DNA of 64,000 nt from Paenibacillus sp. BK033 (GCF_004345425.1 NZ_SLVP01000001.1:620001-684000), one strand, 5' to 3'; counted from the stretch's first letter, positions 27,918-37,445 are shown. Numbers and translations are program-made. Notes: a model not told the origin generated them from the letters alone.

Positions 27918-27976
27918 CCGATTATAAGGAGGAATAGGGAGGGAGACTCTTTAATAAGTAACAGCGAGGTGATCAT

Positions 27977-28504
27977 ATGAAAAAGTTAGGTATGCTCTTC
28001 TGTGCGTGCTTGCTGCTGCTAGCCGGATGTCAGAGCTCTGCTAACGGGCTTGCTAGAGCCCAGGAAAAGATTGAGCAATCCAATCTTACATTTAAAATCC
28101 CCAAGCTGAATGGCTATGAAGCCACTTATGTTCAGCACGTTAGTCCACCAATGGATGAGAAGGGAAATGCTATTGGGGACAAGCAAGAGATTCTTGTTGC
28201 TTACACCAATCATAAAGGCAAGCTGGTTAAACTGGCAGATGAACAGAAAGCAAATAAGGATATCTTATACGGACCCTATCAAGGTGAAACGTTCATTACA
28301 ATAACCTATAGTAGTTTCGAGTCCGATTTGGATGATAGTCAGGATATTGTAATTGACGGTGAGCAGGTTCAGAGAGCAGCTGCAGGCGACCGCGAGTTGC
28401 TGGTATTTAACGGCAGGGAAGGTTCAATCACGATGGAGTATAACAAATTAGATGAAGCAGCTATAACAGGGTTGACTGAACAGGTAATCAAGGAGAATAA
28501 GTAG
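27977..28504 (+). CDS. Small lipoprotein of unknown function
   Basis: 175 residues. Lipoprotein signal peptide with lipobox LAGC at about residue 18 (MKKLGMLFCACLLLLAGC). The rest is soluble and mixed alpha/beta, with IPKLNGYEATYVQHV near the start and a C-terminal NKLDEAAITGLTEQVI helix. It resembles small Bacillota lipoproteins with a DUF4367-like fold, but this is a guess from layout. GAGGTGATCAT precedes the ATG. Stands alone between two terminators, not part of the GH2 operon. Confidence 0.75.
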   Translation: MKKLGMLFCACLLLLAGCQSSANGLARAQEKIEQSNLTFKIPKLNGYEATYVQHVSPPMDEKGNAIGDKQEILVAYTNHKGKLVKLADEQKANKDILYGPYQGETFITITYSSFESDLDDSQDIVIDGEQVQRAAAGDRELLVFNGREGSITMEYNKLDEAAITGLTEQVIKENK

Positions 28505-28518
28505 CTCTAACCGAGTAA

Positions 28519-28547
28519 GACTTCCGGTATTCCGGAAGTCTTTTTTT
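28519..28547 (+). terminator. Terminator after the small lipoprotein gene
   Basis: Perfect GACTTCCGG and CCGGAAGTC arms, loop TATT, then seven T. Arm sequence is nearly that of the terminator at 27891. Confidence 0.92.
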
Positions 28548-28633
28548 GATGGGTTGCGAAAGCAATGGACTCCTACTTTAGACCTTAAGGCAGACGAAAA
28601 GAACTATTTATTTGGTAATTTTTGTCGAAGTTA

Positions 28634-28661
28634 TTGAAATGACATATACAATATATATAAT
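28634..28661 (+). promoter_or_regulatory. Sigma-A promoter of the GxGYxYP gene
   Basis: TTGAAA at 28634-28639, 16-base spacer, perfect TATAAT at 28656-28661. The transcript would have a leader of about 100 bases in which no clear riboswitch is seen. Confidence 0.65.
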
Positions 28662-28770
28662 ATGTCTTGTATGAGGGCCACAGCTATGATGCACGGCTAG
28701 GAGGTGGGAAGCCAGCGTTTCGTTTTCGAATTTGCAGCATCACTAATTAAACCATAAGAGGTGTGAGAAC

Positions 28771-30825
28771 ATGATTCGAAAGTTAACGGCAATCAGTCTA
28801 GCAATTGTCAGTACGCTGTCTTTCACGGCGGCAGGATCGTATGCCGATCCGCAGCCGGCTGCACAAGGATCCGCCATTTCATGGCCGGACAAACAACAGC
28901 TTCCGACCTTCAAGCAGCCCAAGCAGCTGGAGGTTGCCGACATTTATGACGCTCCGGGCGATGTGAAGCTTATGCTGTCTACCCTGCAGGGGATCGTCAA
29001 CCGTAAAGAGCCCCGCATCTACCTGCTGGAGAGCAAGGAAGAAGGCAAGTTCAAATGGCTGAACGATCTGGACGTCGACTATAAAGTACGCGACGATCAT
29101 TTCGATCTTTTGAAAAAGTTCCAAAAAGAAGTAAAAGGTATCATTATCTATGATCCTAACGTACCGGATTCCGTAAACGTGGCAACAACGCTGGCGGGAC
29201 TTCGCGACGGCGTGGCCGTAAGCCCCGAGCTGGCCGCAAAGCTGGAAGCCGCGCCGTATAACTTCAAGGTCATCGAGGATCTTCAAGGCAAATTCAAAGA
29301 TCGCGTAGATGCTTATACATGGGAGTACGAGAATTTGTGGAAGGAAACGAGCCACCGGATGCTGGTTGGCTTGAGCCCGGAAGTATCCGCTCGTCCGCCG
29401 GCGAATCAGCCGGATACTTACAAGGTTGTAGCGCAGGAGCAGACGGAAGAGCGCGATGCGAAGAACCGCAAAGTGTATGATCTCGACCTGTCGTCCTTCT
29501 TGGCGAAGCCTGATGTGTACGTGAAGTTCGGGGACGCTTTCACCCAGGATGGCTGGGGATCGGCGGTTCACGAAATTTCGGTGAAGGCCGACGGAGTAGA
29601 GATTGCTCACTTCCTGCCGGGTACGGATGCAGAGAAGCCTTACCTGTACGATCCGCAAGGCTCTCAGGTATCCTCGGGCAGCGGCGGCCACCGTTTTGCG
29701 GATGGCGGCAACTATTTCACGTATAAGTTCACGGCGCCCGCAGGCACAAAAGCGCTGACCATGTCGGTTGAGATGTGGAATGAGTACAAGGTGAGCGCAA
29801 CCAACGATCAGCCGTTCTCTTCCCTGACGAAGGAGCCATACGGTTACCTGCGCGATTACGCGGTAGCCAATAAAGCAATGGTCTTCTGGCTGGATTCCAA
29901 CGATCCTGCGGAGAAGGAGCTGTTCGAGAAAATCCTGTCCGATGTGAAGCCGGGAACACCGTACCTCGGATGGTTCAGCAACGATTTCCAAGGCGAGTTC
30001 AGCGGCGTTGAGGTCGCTTCGAATCATGGCGTGTACGTCCTCGCGGCGGACTGGTTCAGCAATATGACCGTATTCTCCGGCACGAAGCCGGAATTCTCGA
30101 AGCCTAAGGCTCCGAAGCCGGTGAAGCTGGATAACAAGATTTACGTCACGTATACCTTCAGCGAAGGCGACAACCTGCAATACAACCAGCATAGACTGCG
30201 GAATTTGTGGGATGATCCAAAACGCGGCCAGGTGCCGATCAACTGGACTTCAAGCCCGCTGCTGTACGATGCCGCTCCTGCCATGCTGAACTACTTCTAT
30301 GGCACGGCAACGGCTAACGATCAGATTATCGCCGGACCTTCCGGAGCGGGTTACTTCTACCCTGCGGCTTGGCCGGAGAAGGCTCTTACCGACTATCTGG
30401 ATAATACGAAAGACTACCTGAAGAAAACCGGCATGAACATCCCTTATGTGCTTAACCGCCTGAATGGTGAAAACCTGCCGCTCAGCAAAGCGAACAATGC
30501 GGCGTACCGCGATCAATACGATGTGCCTGGCCTTTTCATCGGCTGGGATAACTTTACCAAGGTAGACATCGTAGACGGTGTTCCAACGTCCAACATTCAA
30601 GGCGTAGGCTCCGTGAACGATACGAAAAAAGCTCTCGCGGACGCGAAAGCGAAATGGGACGGCAAATCGCCGCTCTTCGTTTCCCTCGGCATCCTGGCAT
30701 GGGGCATGACGCCAACGGATCTGGCGGGCGTAACGGCTCAGCTTGGTCCTGAGTATCAAGTGGTCCTCGCCGACCAATACTTCTCGCTGATCCGCGAAGC
30801 CAACGGCTTGCCGGAGAAAAAGTAA
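28771..30825 (+). CDS. Secreted GxGYxYP-family protein (putative glycoside hydrolase-like)
   Basis: 684 residues. Sec signal peptide to about residue 25 (LSFTAAGSYA), no lipobox. The family signature GAGYFYP begins at about residue 525 (SGAGYFYPAAWPEK). Family members are predicted TIM-barrel proteins linked to carbohydrate work; no catalytic residue is proven. Residues about 230-350 (VYVKFGDAFTQDGWG, NYFTYKFTAPAG) look like an inserted beta-sandwich, perhaps a carbohydrate-binding module. GAGGTG precedes the ATG. Single-gene transcript with its own promoter and terminator. Acts outside the cell or in the wall. Confidence 0.85.
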   Translation: MIRKLTAISLAIVSTLSFTAAGSYADPQPAAQGSAISWPDKQQLPTFKQPKQLEVADIYDAPGDVKLMLSTLQGIVNRKEPRIYLLESKEEGKFKWLNDLDVDYKVRDDHFDLLKKFQKEVKGIIIYDPNVPDSVNVATTLAGLRDGVAVSPELAAKLEAAPYNFKVIEDLQGKFKDRVDAYTWEYENLWKETSHRMLVGLSPEVSARPPANQPDTYKVVAQEQTEERDAKNRKVYDLDLSSFLAKPDVYVKFGDAFTQDGWGSAVHEISVKADGVEIAHFLPGTDAEKPYLYDPQGSQVSSGSGGHRFADGGNYFTYKFTAPAGTKALTMSVEMWNEYKVSATNDQPFSSLTKEPYGYLRDYAVANKAMVFWLDSNDPAEKELFEKILSDVKPGTPYLGWFSNDFQGEFSGVEVASNHGVYVLAADWFSNMTVFSGTKPEFSKPKAPKPVKLDNKIYVTYTFSEGDNLQYNQHRLRNLWDDPKRGQVPINWTSSPLLYDAAPAMLNYFYGTATANDQIIAGPSGAGYFYPAAWPEKALTDYLDNTKDYLKKTGMNIPYVLNRLNGENLPLSKANNAAYRDQYDVPGLFIGWDNFTKVDIVDGVPTSNIQGVGSVNDTKKALADAKAKWDGKSPLFVSLGILAWGMTPTDLAGVTAQLGPEYQVVLADQYFSLIREANGLPEKK

Positions 30826-30840
30826 CCTGGATTTATAACC

Positions 30841-30870
30841 AAAGACCTCCGGATCCCCGGAGGTCTTTGG
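30841..30870 (+). terminator. Terminator after the GxGYxYP gene
   Basis: Perfect AAAGACCTCCGG and CCGGAGGTCTTT arms around ATCC. Confidence 0.92.
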
Positions 30871-31057
30871 TTTGTCCGCGTGTTACGAGCGACCGGCACT
30901 ACCGCCTATGGTTGCTTCACGACCAACTATTTATTAATAGTATAAATTAATAATAAATGAGAAACAAATCGGCCTTTTATGAGAAAAATGAAAGAATTTC
31001 AAGCGTATTTCAGCTTTTCTGTGAAAATGTTAATCCAAACTTCATATTTGCATGTGG

Positions 31058-31063
31058 TACAAT
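31058..31063 (+). promoter_or_regulatory. Possible extended -10 for the SleB-type gene
   Basis: TGGTACAAT gives a TACAAT -10 with the TGN extension; no good -35 is visible. The 250 bases upstream of the gene are AT-rich and otherwise show nothing. Confidence 0.35.
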
Positions 31064-31120
31064 TACCCAGAGCATGAATGGTTCAGGGCTTTATACCTAC
31101 ATTTATTCAAGGAGGTATAT

Positions 31121-32110
31121 ATGATCATACATAGCATGCAAAAATCTGTGAAGATCATGTCTTGCGTAATGGCTTTAGCGCTTCTCTGGCTCAGTGCTGG
31201 ACCGCTTGCAAGCGTTTCTGCGGCAGAAGCGGGCGCAACGGTTCGGGTAAACGGCGAGAACGCGAAGCTGTCAGATTCCATAATTACGCAAAAGAACAGA
31301 ATGTATGTACCGGCAGCACGCATTGCCACGATGCTTGGCGCCGAGATCAGCTGGGACAGCAATAATGAAGAACTTACAATAGATACTGCCTATAACGATG
31401 AAGTTGTATTCGGAAACGGCGTACCGGTCGTGTATTTCAACGACAGCCGTTACAAGATGGACGCGGTGCCATTCATGGAGGATGGCAGAATGTATGTGCC
31501 TCTCCGCCAGCTGGCAGACGTGCTCCACGCCGATCTGTCGTGGGATACCGATTCGAATACGGCAAAGCTGACCGAAGTGGACCGCGCGGCCGTAACCGAA
31601 GAATACGGTCTTGCCGAGATCAGCAAGGAATACGGAATCAGCGCCGCAGCTTTGCTCAAGCGTAACGGTTTCAACAGCAAGGATCAGGTAAAGCCCGGAA
31701 CTAAATTAAAAGTCATTATCCCTTCGTTCCTGGATAATCCGGCTTCCTCTTTTACGCAAAGCGATTTAACGCTGCTTGCGAAGATTTCCCAAATCGAAGC
31801 GGGCAGAGACTCCTACGAAGGACAGCTTGCCATTGCGAATGTTATTCTGAACCGGGTGAAGGACTCCCGTTTTCCGGATTCCATTCACGATGTAATCTAC
31901 TCCGGCAAGCAATTCCCGCCAGCCCACAACGGGCTGCTAGACAAGAGCAAGCCGAACGCCGGCGCGCTTCGCGCAGCGAAGGATGCCTTGAACGGGAGAA
32001 ATAACGTATACGACGCCGTTTATTTCTATAATCCGAACGTCACCAGAGGGGCGTTCTGGAGCAACCTCGAGGTTGTAGCCCGGATTGGCGGACATAACTT
32101 CGCAAGATAA
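31121..32110 (+). CDS. Cell-wall hydrolase with copper-amine-oxidase-like, LysM and SleB domains
   Basis: 329 residues. Signal peptide to about residue 35 (LASVSAAEA), copper-amine-oxidase N-terminal-like domain at about 40-150 (RMYVPAARIATMLGAEISWD, RMYVPLRQLADVL), LysM at about 155-205 (ISKEYGISAAALLKRNGF), and a SleB/Hydrolase_2 domain at about 215-329. The catalytic Glu is likely that of KISQIEAGRDSYEGQ. It should cleave peptidoglycan as a lytic transglycosylase, possibly in spore cortex or vegetative wall turnover. Frame is open upstream but AAGGAGG at 31109-31115 fixes the ATG. The amine-oxidase-like part is a wall-binding stalk common in Paenibacillus, not an enzyme. Confidence 0.9.
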   Translation: MIIHSMQKSVKIMSCVMALALLWLSAGPLASVSAAEAGATVRVNGENAKLSDSIITQKNRMYVPAARIATMLGAEISWDSNNEELTIDTAYNDEVVFGNGVPVVYFNDSRYKMDAVPFMEDGRMYVPLRQLADVLHADLSWDTDSNTAKLTEVDRAAVTEEYGLAEISKEYGISAAALLKRNGFNSKDQVKPGTKLKVIIPSFLDNPASSFTQSDLTLLAKISQIEAGRDSYEGQLAIANVILNRVKDSRFPDSIHDVIYSGKQFPPAHNGLLDKSKPNAGALRAAKDALNGRNNVYDAVYFYNPNVTRGAFWSNLEVVARIGGHNFAR

Positions 32111-32126
32111 AAAGATAAGATACTCG

Positions 32127-32158
32127 ATGCATCTCATTTAATGAGGTGCATTTTTTTA
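32127..32158 (+). terminator. Terminator after the SleB-type gene
   Basis: ATGCATCTCAT and ATGAGGTGCAT arms (one G-T pair), TTA loop, then eight T. Confidence 0.92.
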
Positions 32159-32436
32159 TAATCATTTTTACACCTGCACGTAATGGTATGAAACTTCCCG
32201 GTTGCTCCGGCTGCAAGAGGTCAAAAAGCATTATACAGCCATAAATAGGGAAAAATTAAGCCGTATTCGTCCGGATTCGCAGCTTTATAAATAAAAGTGA
32301 TTAATATTACAGAATATCTTATAGACATTTTTCGACGAACGCATTGAACCTTGCGAAAGCCTGCGTTAGTATTAAGTATAGTAAAAAACAGAGTGTCGAA
32401 GTCGGATTTTATAGATTGATGTGAGGTGGATGTTGT
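32159..32436 (+). other. Intergenic leader of cysJI with a weak candidate promoter
   Basis: 278 bases without a gene. A candidate promoter is TTGAAC (32344-32349), 17 bases, TAGTAT (32367-32372); both boxes are 4 of 6. No T-box or S-box structure could be recognised. A CysL-type LysR activator site is expected from Bacillus but none was identified. Confidence 0.35.
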
Positions 32437-34305
32437 TTGCAACTTCAAGTGACGAATAGTCCGTTTACGGGCGAGCAGGCAGAACTGCTGAACAAGCTGC
32501 TCCCAACTTTAACAGGATCCCAAATGCAATGGCTGAGCGGTTATTTGGCTTTTTACGGCGCGGGCAATAACACGGCTCTGGCATCGGTTGCCGCAGGAGT
32601 GGCTGTTGCAGACGCGCCTGTGACCGCACTGGCCGCAGTACCTGCGTTGCCTGCGGTTCCGCAAGGTCCTAAGGATGCAACCATTTTGTTCGGATCGCAA
32701 ACAGGCAATGCGCAAAGACTTGCCGGCCGTCTGGCCGAAAAGCTGAAAGCACAAGGCTTTGACGTGACGTTGTCGGCGATGAACCAGTTCAAGACCAACA
32801 AATTAAAAGAAGTCGGTTATTTGTTTATACTCGCAAGCACGCACGGCGAAGGTGATCCGCCGGATAACGCGTTAACGTTCTACGAATTCCTGCATGGCAA
32901 ACGCGCTCCCAAGCTGGAAGGCTTGAAATTCTCCGTTCTGGCTCTTGGCGACACGTCGTACGAATTCTTCTGCAAAACAGGCGCGGATTTCGATTCCCGT
33001 CTTGCCGAGCTTGGCGCAGAACGTATCGTTGACCGCGTGGATTGCGACGTTGATTTCGAAGATGCGGCAGCCGGCTGGCTTGCAGCAGTCAGCAGCGCGG
33101 TTAGCGCGGCGCCATCGGCAGCAGCGGCCCCGCAAGGAGCGGCGGTATCGGCTTCTCCGGCAGCAGCGGGCGAGTCCGAATATTCCCGTTCGAATCCGTT
33201 TATGGCCGAGGTGCTTGACAGCTTGAACCTGAATGGCAGAGGCTCCGACCGCGAGACGCGCCATTTGGAGCTGTCGCTCGAAGGCTCCGGTCTGACTTAT
33301 GCTCCTGGCGATGCCGTTGGCGTATACGCGCAGAACGATCCGGCATTGGTGGACGACATCATCGCGCTTCTGAACTGGAATGCGGATGAGAAGGTTGTAA
33401 CGGGCAAAGCCGGCGAGACGTCCTCGCTCCGCGATGCACTTCTCCATCATTACGAAATTACGGTATTAACGAAGCCGCTGCTGGAAAAAGCCGTTGCCTT
33501 CTCGGGCAATGCGAAGCTGGCTGAGCTTGTTAAACCGGAAAATAAAGAAGAACTGAAGGCGTATCTGAACGGACGCGATCTGCTTGATCTGCTCCGCGAT
33601 TACGCGCCTTGGACGCTGAAAGCGGCAGATGTCGCAAGCCTGCTCCGCAAGCTGCCTCCGCGTCTTTATTCGATTGCAAGCAGCATCGAAGCGCATCCGG
33701 AAGAAGTGCATCTGACCATCCGCAAGGTGGAGTACGAAGCGCATGGCCGTGACCGCAAAGGCGTATGCTCGGTATTTGTATCCGAACGACTGCAGCCTGG
33801 CGACAAGCTGCCGGTGTTTATCCAGCAGAACCCGAACTTCAAGCTGCCGGCTAATCCGGAAACGCCGGTCATCATGGTTGGTCCCGGCACGGGCGTTGCT
33901 CCGTTCCGCGCATTTCTGGAAGAGCGCGAGGAATCGGGTGCCGGCGGTCAGACTTGGCTGTTCTACGGCGACCGTCACTTCGTAACCGACTTCCTGTATC
34001 AGACGGATTGGCAGCGCATGCTGAAGGACGGCGTATTGTCGAAGCTGGACGTAGCATTCTCCCGCGATTCGGACGAGAAGGTTTACGTACAGCACCGCAT
34101 GCTGGAGAATGGCGCTGAGCTGTACAAGTGGCTGGAAAGCGGCGCTCATGTTTATGTGTGCGGCGACGAGAAGCATATGGCTCATGACGTTCAATCCGCG
34201 CTCCTGTCGATTATCGGCCAATACGGCGGCAAATCGCCTGAGGATGCGGCAGCTTACCTGACCGCTCTGCAAGAGCAAGGACGTTACCAACGCGACGTAT
34301 ACTAG
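32437..34305 (+). CDS. cysJ: Assimilatory sulfite reductase, flavoprotein subunit
   Basis: 622 residues. Flavodoxin-like FMN domain at about 85-220 (LFGSQTGNAQRLAGR, STHGEGDPPDN, LGDTSYEFFCKTG); an Ala/Pro-rich linker; FAD domain at about 250-470 (RLYSIASS); NADPH domain with VGPGTGVAPFRAFLEERE near 490 and C-terminal RYQRDVY. Carries electrons from NADPH to the siroheme subunit CysI for six-electron reduction of sulfite to sulfide. Starts at TTG, supported by GTGAGGTGG with 7-base spacing. Seventy bases before cysI with no terminator, so they form an operon. Confidence 0.96.
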   Translation: MQLQVTNSPFTGEQAELLNKLLPTLTGSQMQWLSGYLAFYGAGNNTALASVAAGVAVADAPVTALAAVPALPAVPQGPKDATILFGSQTGNAQRLAGRLAEKLKAQGFDVTLSAMNQFKTNKLKEVGYLFILASTHGEGDPPDNALTFYEFLHGKRAPKLEGLKFSVLALGDTSYEFFCKTGADFDSRLAELGAERIVDRVDCDVDFEDAAAGWLAAVSSAVSAAPSAAAAPQGAAVSASPAAAGESEYSRSNPFMAEVLDSLNLNGRGSDRETRHLELSLEGSGLTYAPGDAVGVYAQNDPALVDDIIALLNWNADEKVVTGKAGETSSLRDALLHHYEITVLTKPLLEKAVAFSGNAKLAELVKPENKEELKAYLNGRDLLDLLRDYAPWTLKAADVASLLRKLPPRLYSIASSIEAHPEEVHLTIRKVEYEAHGRDRKGVCSVFVSERLQPGDKLPVFIQQNPNFKLPANPETPVIMVGPGTGVAPFRAFLEEREESGAGGQTWLFYGDRHFVTDFLYQTDWQRMLKDGVLSKLDVAFSRDSDEKVYVQHRMLENGAELYKWLESGAHVYVCGDEKHMAHDVQSALLSIIGQYGGKSPEDAAAYLTALQEQGRYQRDVY

Positions 34306-34375
34306 GCGCTCGACCGGCAGCGCATAGCAATAGATAAGTATGGACCCATAACATGGGGCAAAGGAGCTAACAGCA

Positions 34376-36100
34376 ATGGCAAAGAACCATAAAGTCGAGC
34401 CCGTCGGCGGACCGCCGAGCGACGTGGAGCATCTGAAACTCGAAAGTAACTATTTGCGCGGTTCGTTGACCGAGTCGCTGGCGAACCGGATTACGGGCGG
34501 CCTTCCCGAGCTGGATAACCGACTTCTGAAATTCCACGGCAGCTACATGCAGGACGACCGCGATTATCGCAACGAGCGTCAGAAGCAAAAGCTCGAGCCT
34601 TATTATCAATTTATGCTTCGCGTCGTTACGCCCGGCGGTGTCGCGACTCCGGAGCAATGGCTTCTGATGGACAGCCTGGCCGATAAATACGGGACAGGAA
34701 GCCTGAAGCTGACTACGCGTCAAGCGTTCCAGCTGCATGGCGTATTGAAATGGAACCTGAAAAAAACAATTCAAGAAATCAATGCGGCTATGCTGTCTAC
34801 ACTGGCTGCGTGCGGGGACGTTAGCCGTAACGTCATGTGCAATCCTAACCCGTACCAATCGGAGCTTCATAGCGAAGTGTACTACTGGTCGCAGCAGCTG
34901 ACGAAGCATCTGGCGCCAAAAACGCCCGCTTACCATGAAATCTGGCTGGACGGCGAGAAGGTTGTGGACGGCGCGGAGCAAGGCGAAGTGGAACCGATCT
35001 ACGGACCGGTCTACCTGCCGCGTAAGTTCAAGATCGGTATTGCGGTTCCTCCTTCGAATGACGTGGACGTGTACTCGCAGGATCTTGGGTTTATTGCCAT
35101 CCTTGGCGAAGACGGCAAGCTTGCCGGCTTTAACGTCAGCGTTGGCGGCGGCATGGGCATGACGCACGGCGATACGGCGACTTACCCGCAGCTTGCCAAA
35201 GTCATCGGTTTTGTAACCCCTGATCAAGTATTGGATGTGGCGGAAAAAGTCGTGACGATCCAACGCGACTATGGCAATCGTTCCGTACGTAAATACGCTC
35301 GTTTCAAATATACGATCGACCGTCATGGCTTGCCTTGGTTCATTGACGAGCTGCATGACCGTCTCGGGTGGGAGCTTGCGCCTGCCCGCGAATTCCGCTT
35401 CGAGCATACGGGCGACCGTTACGGCTGGATCAAAGGTAAAGACGGCAAATGGAATTTGAACCTGTACGTTCAAGGCGGCCGCGTTGTTGATACGGAAGGC
35501 AATAAGCTGAGATCGGCGCTTCGCGAGATTGCCAAGATCCATACCGGAGATTTCCGTTTGACGGCTAACCAGAACCTGGTGATCGCTAACGTTTCCGCTC
35601 AGAAGAAGACGAAAATCGTTGCGCTTCTGAAGGAATTCGGCATTGCGGAAGGCTCCAACTATTCGGCGCTTCGCCGCAGCGCTTTGTCCTGCGTAGCCCT
35701 CCCGACATGCGGTCTTGCCATGGCCGAAGCAGAGCGTTATCTGCCGTCCCTGATCGACCGTCTGGAGCCAATCCTTGCTAACGCGGGACTGGCGGACCAA
35801 GAGATCAACATCCGGATGACAGGCTGCCCGAACGGCTGCGCGCGTCCGGCGCTTGGCGAAATTTCCTTTATCGGCAAATCGCCCGGCAAATACAACATGT
35901 ACATGGGTGCCGGCTTCGCGGGCGACCGCCTCAGCAAGATGTACAAGGAAAATATCGGCGAAGACGAAATCATTGATACCCTTGCGCCAATCATTAACCG
36001 GTATGCGGCCGAGCGCAACCAAGGCGAGAATTTCGGCGACTTTGTCATCCGTGCGGGTTATGTGAAGGCTGTAACGGACGGAACGAATTTCCACGAATAA
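34376..36100 (+). CDS. cysI: Assimilatory sulfite reductase, siroheme hemoprotein subunit
   Basis: 574 residues. Two ferredoxin-like repeats and two siroheme-binding cores. The cluster and siroheme ligands are Cys439 and Cys445 (CVALPTCG) and Cys484 and Cys488 (GCPNGCARP). Binds sulfite at siroheme-[4Fe-4S] and reduces it to sulfide with electrons from CysJ. AAAGGAG precedes the ATG. A long antisense open frame across this gene is a codon-bias shadow. Transcription ends at a strong hairpin shared with the convergent ROK gene. Confidence 0.97.
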   Translation: MAKNHKVEPVGGPPSDVEHLKLESNYLRGSLTESLANRITGGLPELDNRLLKFHGSYMQDDRDYRNERQKQKLEPYYQFMLRVVTPGGVATPEQWLLMDSLADKYGTGSLKLTTRQAFQLHGVLKWNLKKTIQEINAAMLSTLAACGDVSRNVMCNPNPYQSELHSEVYYWSQQLTKHLAPKTPAYHEIWLDGEKVVDGAEQGEVEPIYGPVYLPRKFKIGIAVPPSNDVDVYSQDLGFIAILGEDGKLAGFNVSVGGGMGMTHGDTATYPQLAKVIGFVTPDQVLDVAEKVVTIQRDYGNRSVRKYARFKYTIDRHGLPWFIDELHDRLGWELAPAREFRFEHTGDRYGWIKGKDGKWNLNLYVQGGRVVDTEGNKLRSALREIAKIHTGDFRLTANQNLVIANVSAQKKTKIVALLKEFGIAEGSNYSALRRSALSCVALPTCGLAMAEAERYLPSLIDRLEPILANAGLADQEINIRMTGCPNGCARPALGEISFIGKSPGKYNMYMGAGFAGDRLSKMYKENIGEDEIIDTLAPIINRYAAERNQGENFGDFVIRAGYVKAVTDGTNFHE

Positions 36101-36104
36101 AAGC

Positions 36105-36140
36105 AAAGCGGTGCAGAGAATAAACTCTGCACCGCTTTTT
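36105..36140. terminator. Two-way terminator between cysI and the ROK gene
   Basis: Perfect 14-base arms AAAGCGGTGCAGAG and CTCTGCACCGCTTT around AATAAA, with T run to the right and A-rich bases to the left. Serves both convergent genes. Confidence 0.92.
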
Positions 36141-36143
36141 TTC

Positions 36144-37310
36144 TTACCCTTTATACGGAAGATTCAAGACGGGGACCTGCAGGAAGCTCTGAATGGCAAT
36201 CGCGCATGCGCCAAGCACGCAGGATTTTTTCCCGATGGTCGAAATCTTGATCTCGCGGTAGTGGCTGACCCTGGAGTTTAAATTCGCTTCAATAAGCTGA
36301 AGGGAATCCGGATAAATCCGCAGCAATTCGCTGTCCAGCACAACAACCTCGGGATTATAAATATTGATCATGTTATTGAGTCCGATGGACAGATAATAGA
36401 TGAACTGCTCCATGAGCTCCGTCACATCCGGATCCTTCGCTTCAATCCAGCGCCCGATTTGCGCGTAAGTCATGTCCTCGCCCGGCTTTTTGGCGCGCAA
36501 TAGCTGGAGGATGCTAGTCTCGGAAGCGTATTTCTCCCAGCAGCCTTTATTGCCGCAATTGCACGGAAGGCCGCCGGGAACAACTATCATATGGCCAATC
36601 TCCCCGGCAAAGCCGTCTTGCCCCCGGAAGAAGGAGTGGTTAAACATCATACCCATCCCGATGCCGGAATGCAAGGTTACGCTTAACAGATCGTTGGTCT
36701 CGTGATGGAAAAATACGCACTCTGCGAATGCGCTGAGATTCGCGTTGTTCTCCAGCTTGACCTGCAGGCCGAGAGCGTTCTCCAGATCGCGCTTTAGCGG
36801 TACGTCATGCCAGTCAAAAGAAGGGATGTAATGAATCACTTCATCCGTTGAGACCAGGCCGTGAATGGCGATTACGATGCCGATAATGCCGTATCGGCTG
36901 TCCGCGAAACGCTCCTGGTAGCGCTTGATCTGCCCGGTCAGCAAGAGCAAGATATCCTCATAAGCGTTGTATTGCTGCAGCTTCATAGTGTCGGTTAAGA
37001 CAAGAGAGCCTTGCAGATCCGAGATCGCAAAGGAAATCTGATCATACTCCAGATCAATGCCGATCGCGTATCCGGCCTCCGCGTTGATGGACAGCATAAT
37101 CGGCTTGCGGCCGACCTGGTTGTATTCGATTTCTTTCTCGACGACTAGTTCCTCGCTAAGCAGGTCCGCGACCTGTCCCGACACCGTCGCCCGGGTAAGG
37201 GCGGTTGCTTTGGAGACGTCGGCTCTCGATAGCATGCCTTCCTTCAATATTTCTTTCAGAATCAGAGAACGATTCATTTTCTTTATATAAGAAGCGTCGC
37301 CGGTAATCAT
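36144..37310 (-). CDS. ROK-family transcriptional repressor (XylR/NagC type)
   Basis: 388 residues. Winged helix-turn-helix at about 10-75 (LSRADVSKATALTRATVSGQV), then a ROK domain with the structural zinc motif CNCGNKGCWEKY. The domain binds a sugar or sugar acid and lifts repression. The ATG at 37310 is fixed by AGGAGG (37317-37322 on the minus strand); the open frame beyond it only translates the upstream repeats. It diverges from the LarA-homologue operon, and a ROK-type palindrome lies by that operon's promoter, so it most likely controls the nickel-pincer locus and itself. Its leader contains two tandem hairpins. Confidence 0.9.
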   Translation of the reverse strand: MITGDASYIKKMNRSLILKEILKEGMLSRADVSKATALTRATVSGQVADLLSEELVVEKEIEYNQVGRKPIMLSINAEAGYAIGIDLEYDQISFAISDLQGSLVLTDTMKLQQYNAYEDILLLLTGQIKRYQERFADSRYGIIGIVIAIHGLVSTDEVIHYIPSFDWHDVPLKRDLENALGLQVKLENNANLSAFAECVFFHHETNDLLSVTLHSGIGMGMMFNHSFFRGQDGFAGEIGHMIVVPGGLPCNCGNKGCWEKYASETSILQLLRAKKPGEDMTYAQIGRWIEAKDPDVTELMEQFIYYLSIGLNNMINIYNPEVVVLDSELLRIYPDSLQLIEANLNSRVSHYREIKISTIGKKSCVLGACAIAIQSFLQVPVLNLPYKG

Positions 37311-37424
37311 TTTTTTCCTCCTAAAAAGAATCGTCACACGCTTTTTGTGACGATTCTTGCATCGTAAGCATAGACTTAGAATCGTCACACGCTTTTTGTG
37401 ACGATTCTTGCATCGTAAGCATAG
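37311..37424 (-). repeat. Tandem hairpin leader element, copies C1 and C2
   Basis: Two identical 47-base units (37327-37373 and 37378-37424; period 51) in front of the ROK gene. Each has perfect 11-base arms AGAATCGTCAC and GTGACGATTCT with a 9-base loop, and on the minus strand is preceded by GCTTACGATGCA. The copy nearest the gene runs into TTTTAGGAGG, as in elements A (12390) and B (56611). The unit beyond it lacks a ribosome binding site, so it looks like a slippage duplication. Not a CRISPR: only two units, no unique spacers. Confidence 0.85.
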
Positions 37425-37445
37425 TAGCAAATACGGAATTGACAA
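37418..37445 (-). promoter_or_regulatory. Candidate promoter of the ROK gene
   Basis: On the minus strand TTGTCA (37445-37440), 16 bases, TATGCT (37423-37418). Its -35 overlaps the -35 of the divergent larA promoter, so one bound repressor could control both. The RNA would start at the first hairpin. Confidence 0.4.

Noticed and set aside
28879-30192. 437-codon antisense open frame over the GxGYxYP gene
   Set aside because: Shadow frame with no start signal and biased composition.
32159-32436. T-box or S-box riboswitch before cysJI
   Set aside because: No specifier loop, T-box core or S-box core could be found; only a weak promoter.
34367-36106. 579-codon antisense open frame over cysI
   Set aside because: It mirrors the high-GC third-position bias of cysI, has no ribosome binding site and reads as Arg/Val/Leu-rich shadow protein.
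37327-37424. CRISPR-like repeat array
   Set aside because: Only two units, 4-base gap, no spacers, no cas genes; it is a tandem leader repeat.
37311-37445. 45-residue N-terminal extension of the ROK protein
   Set aside because: It translates the tandem repeats twice and lies upstream of a strong AGGAGG-ATG; not part of the protein.
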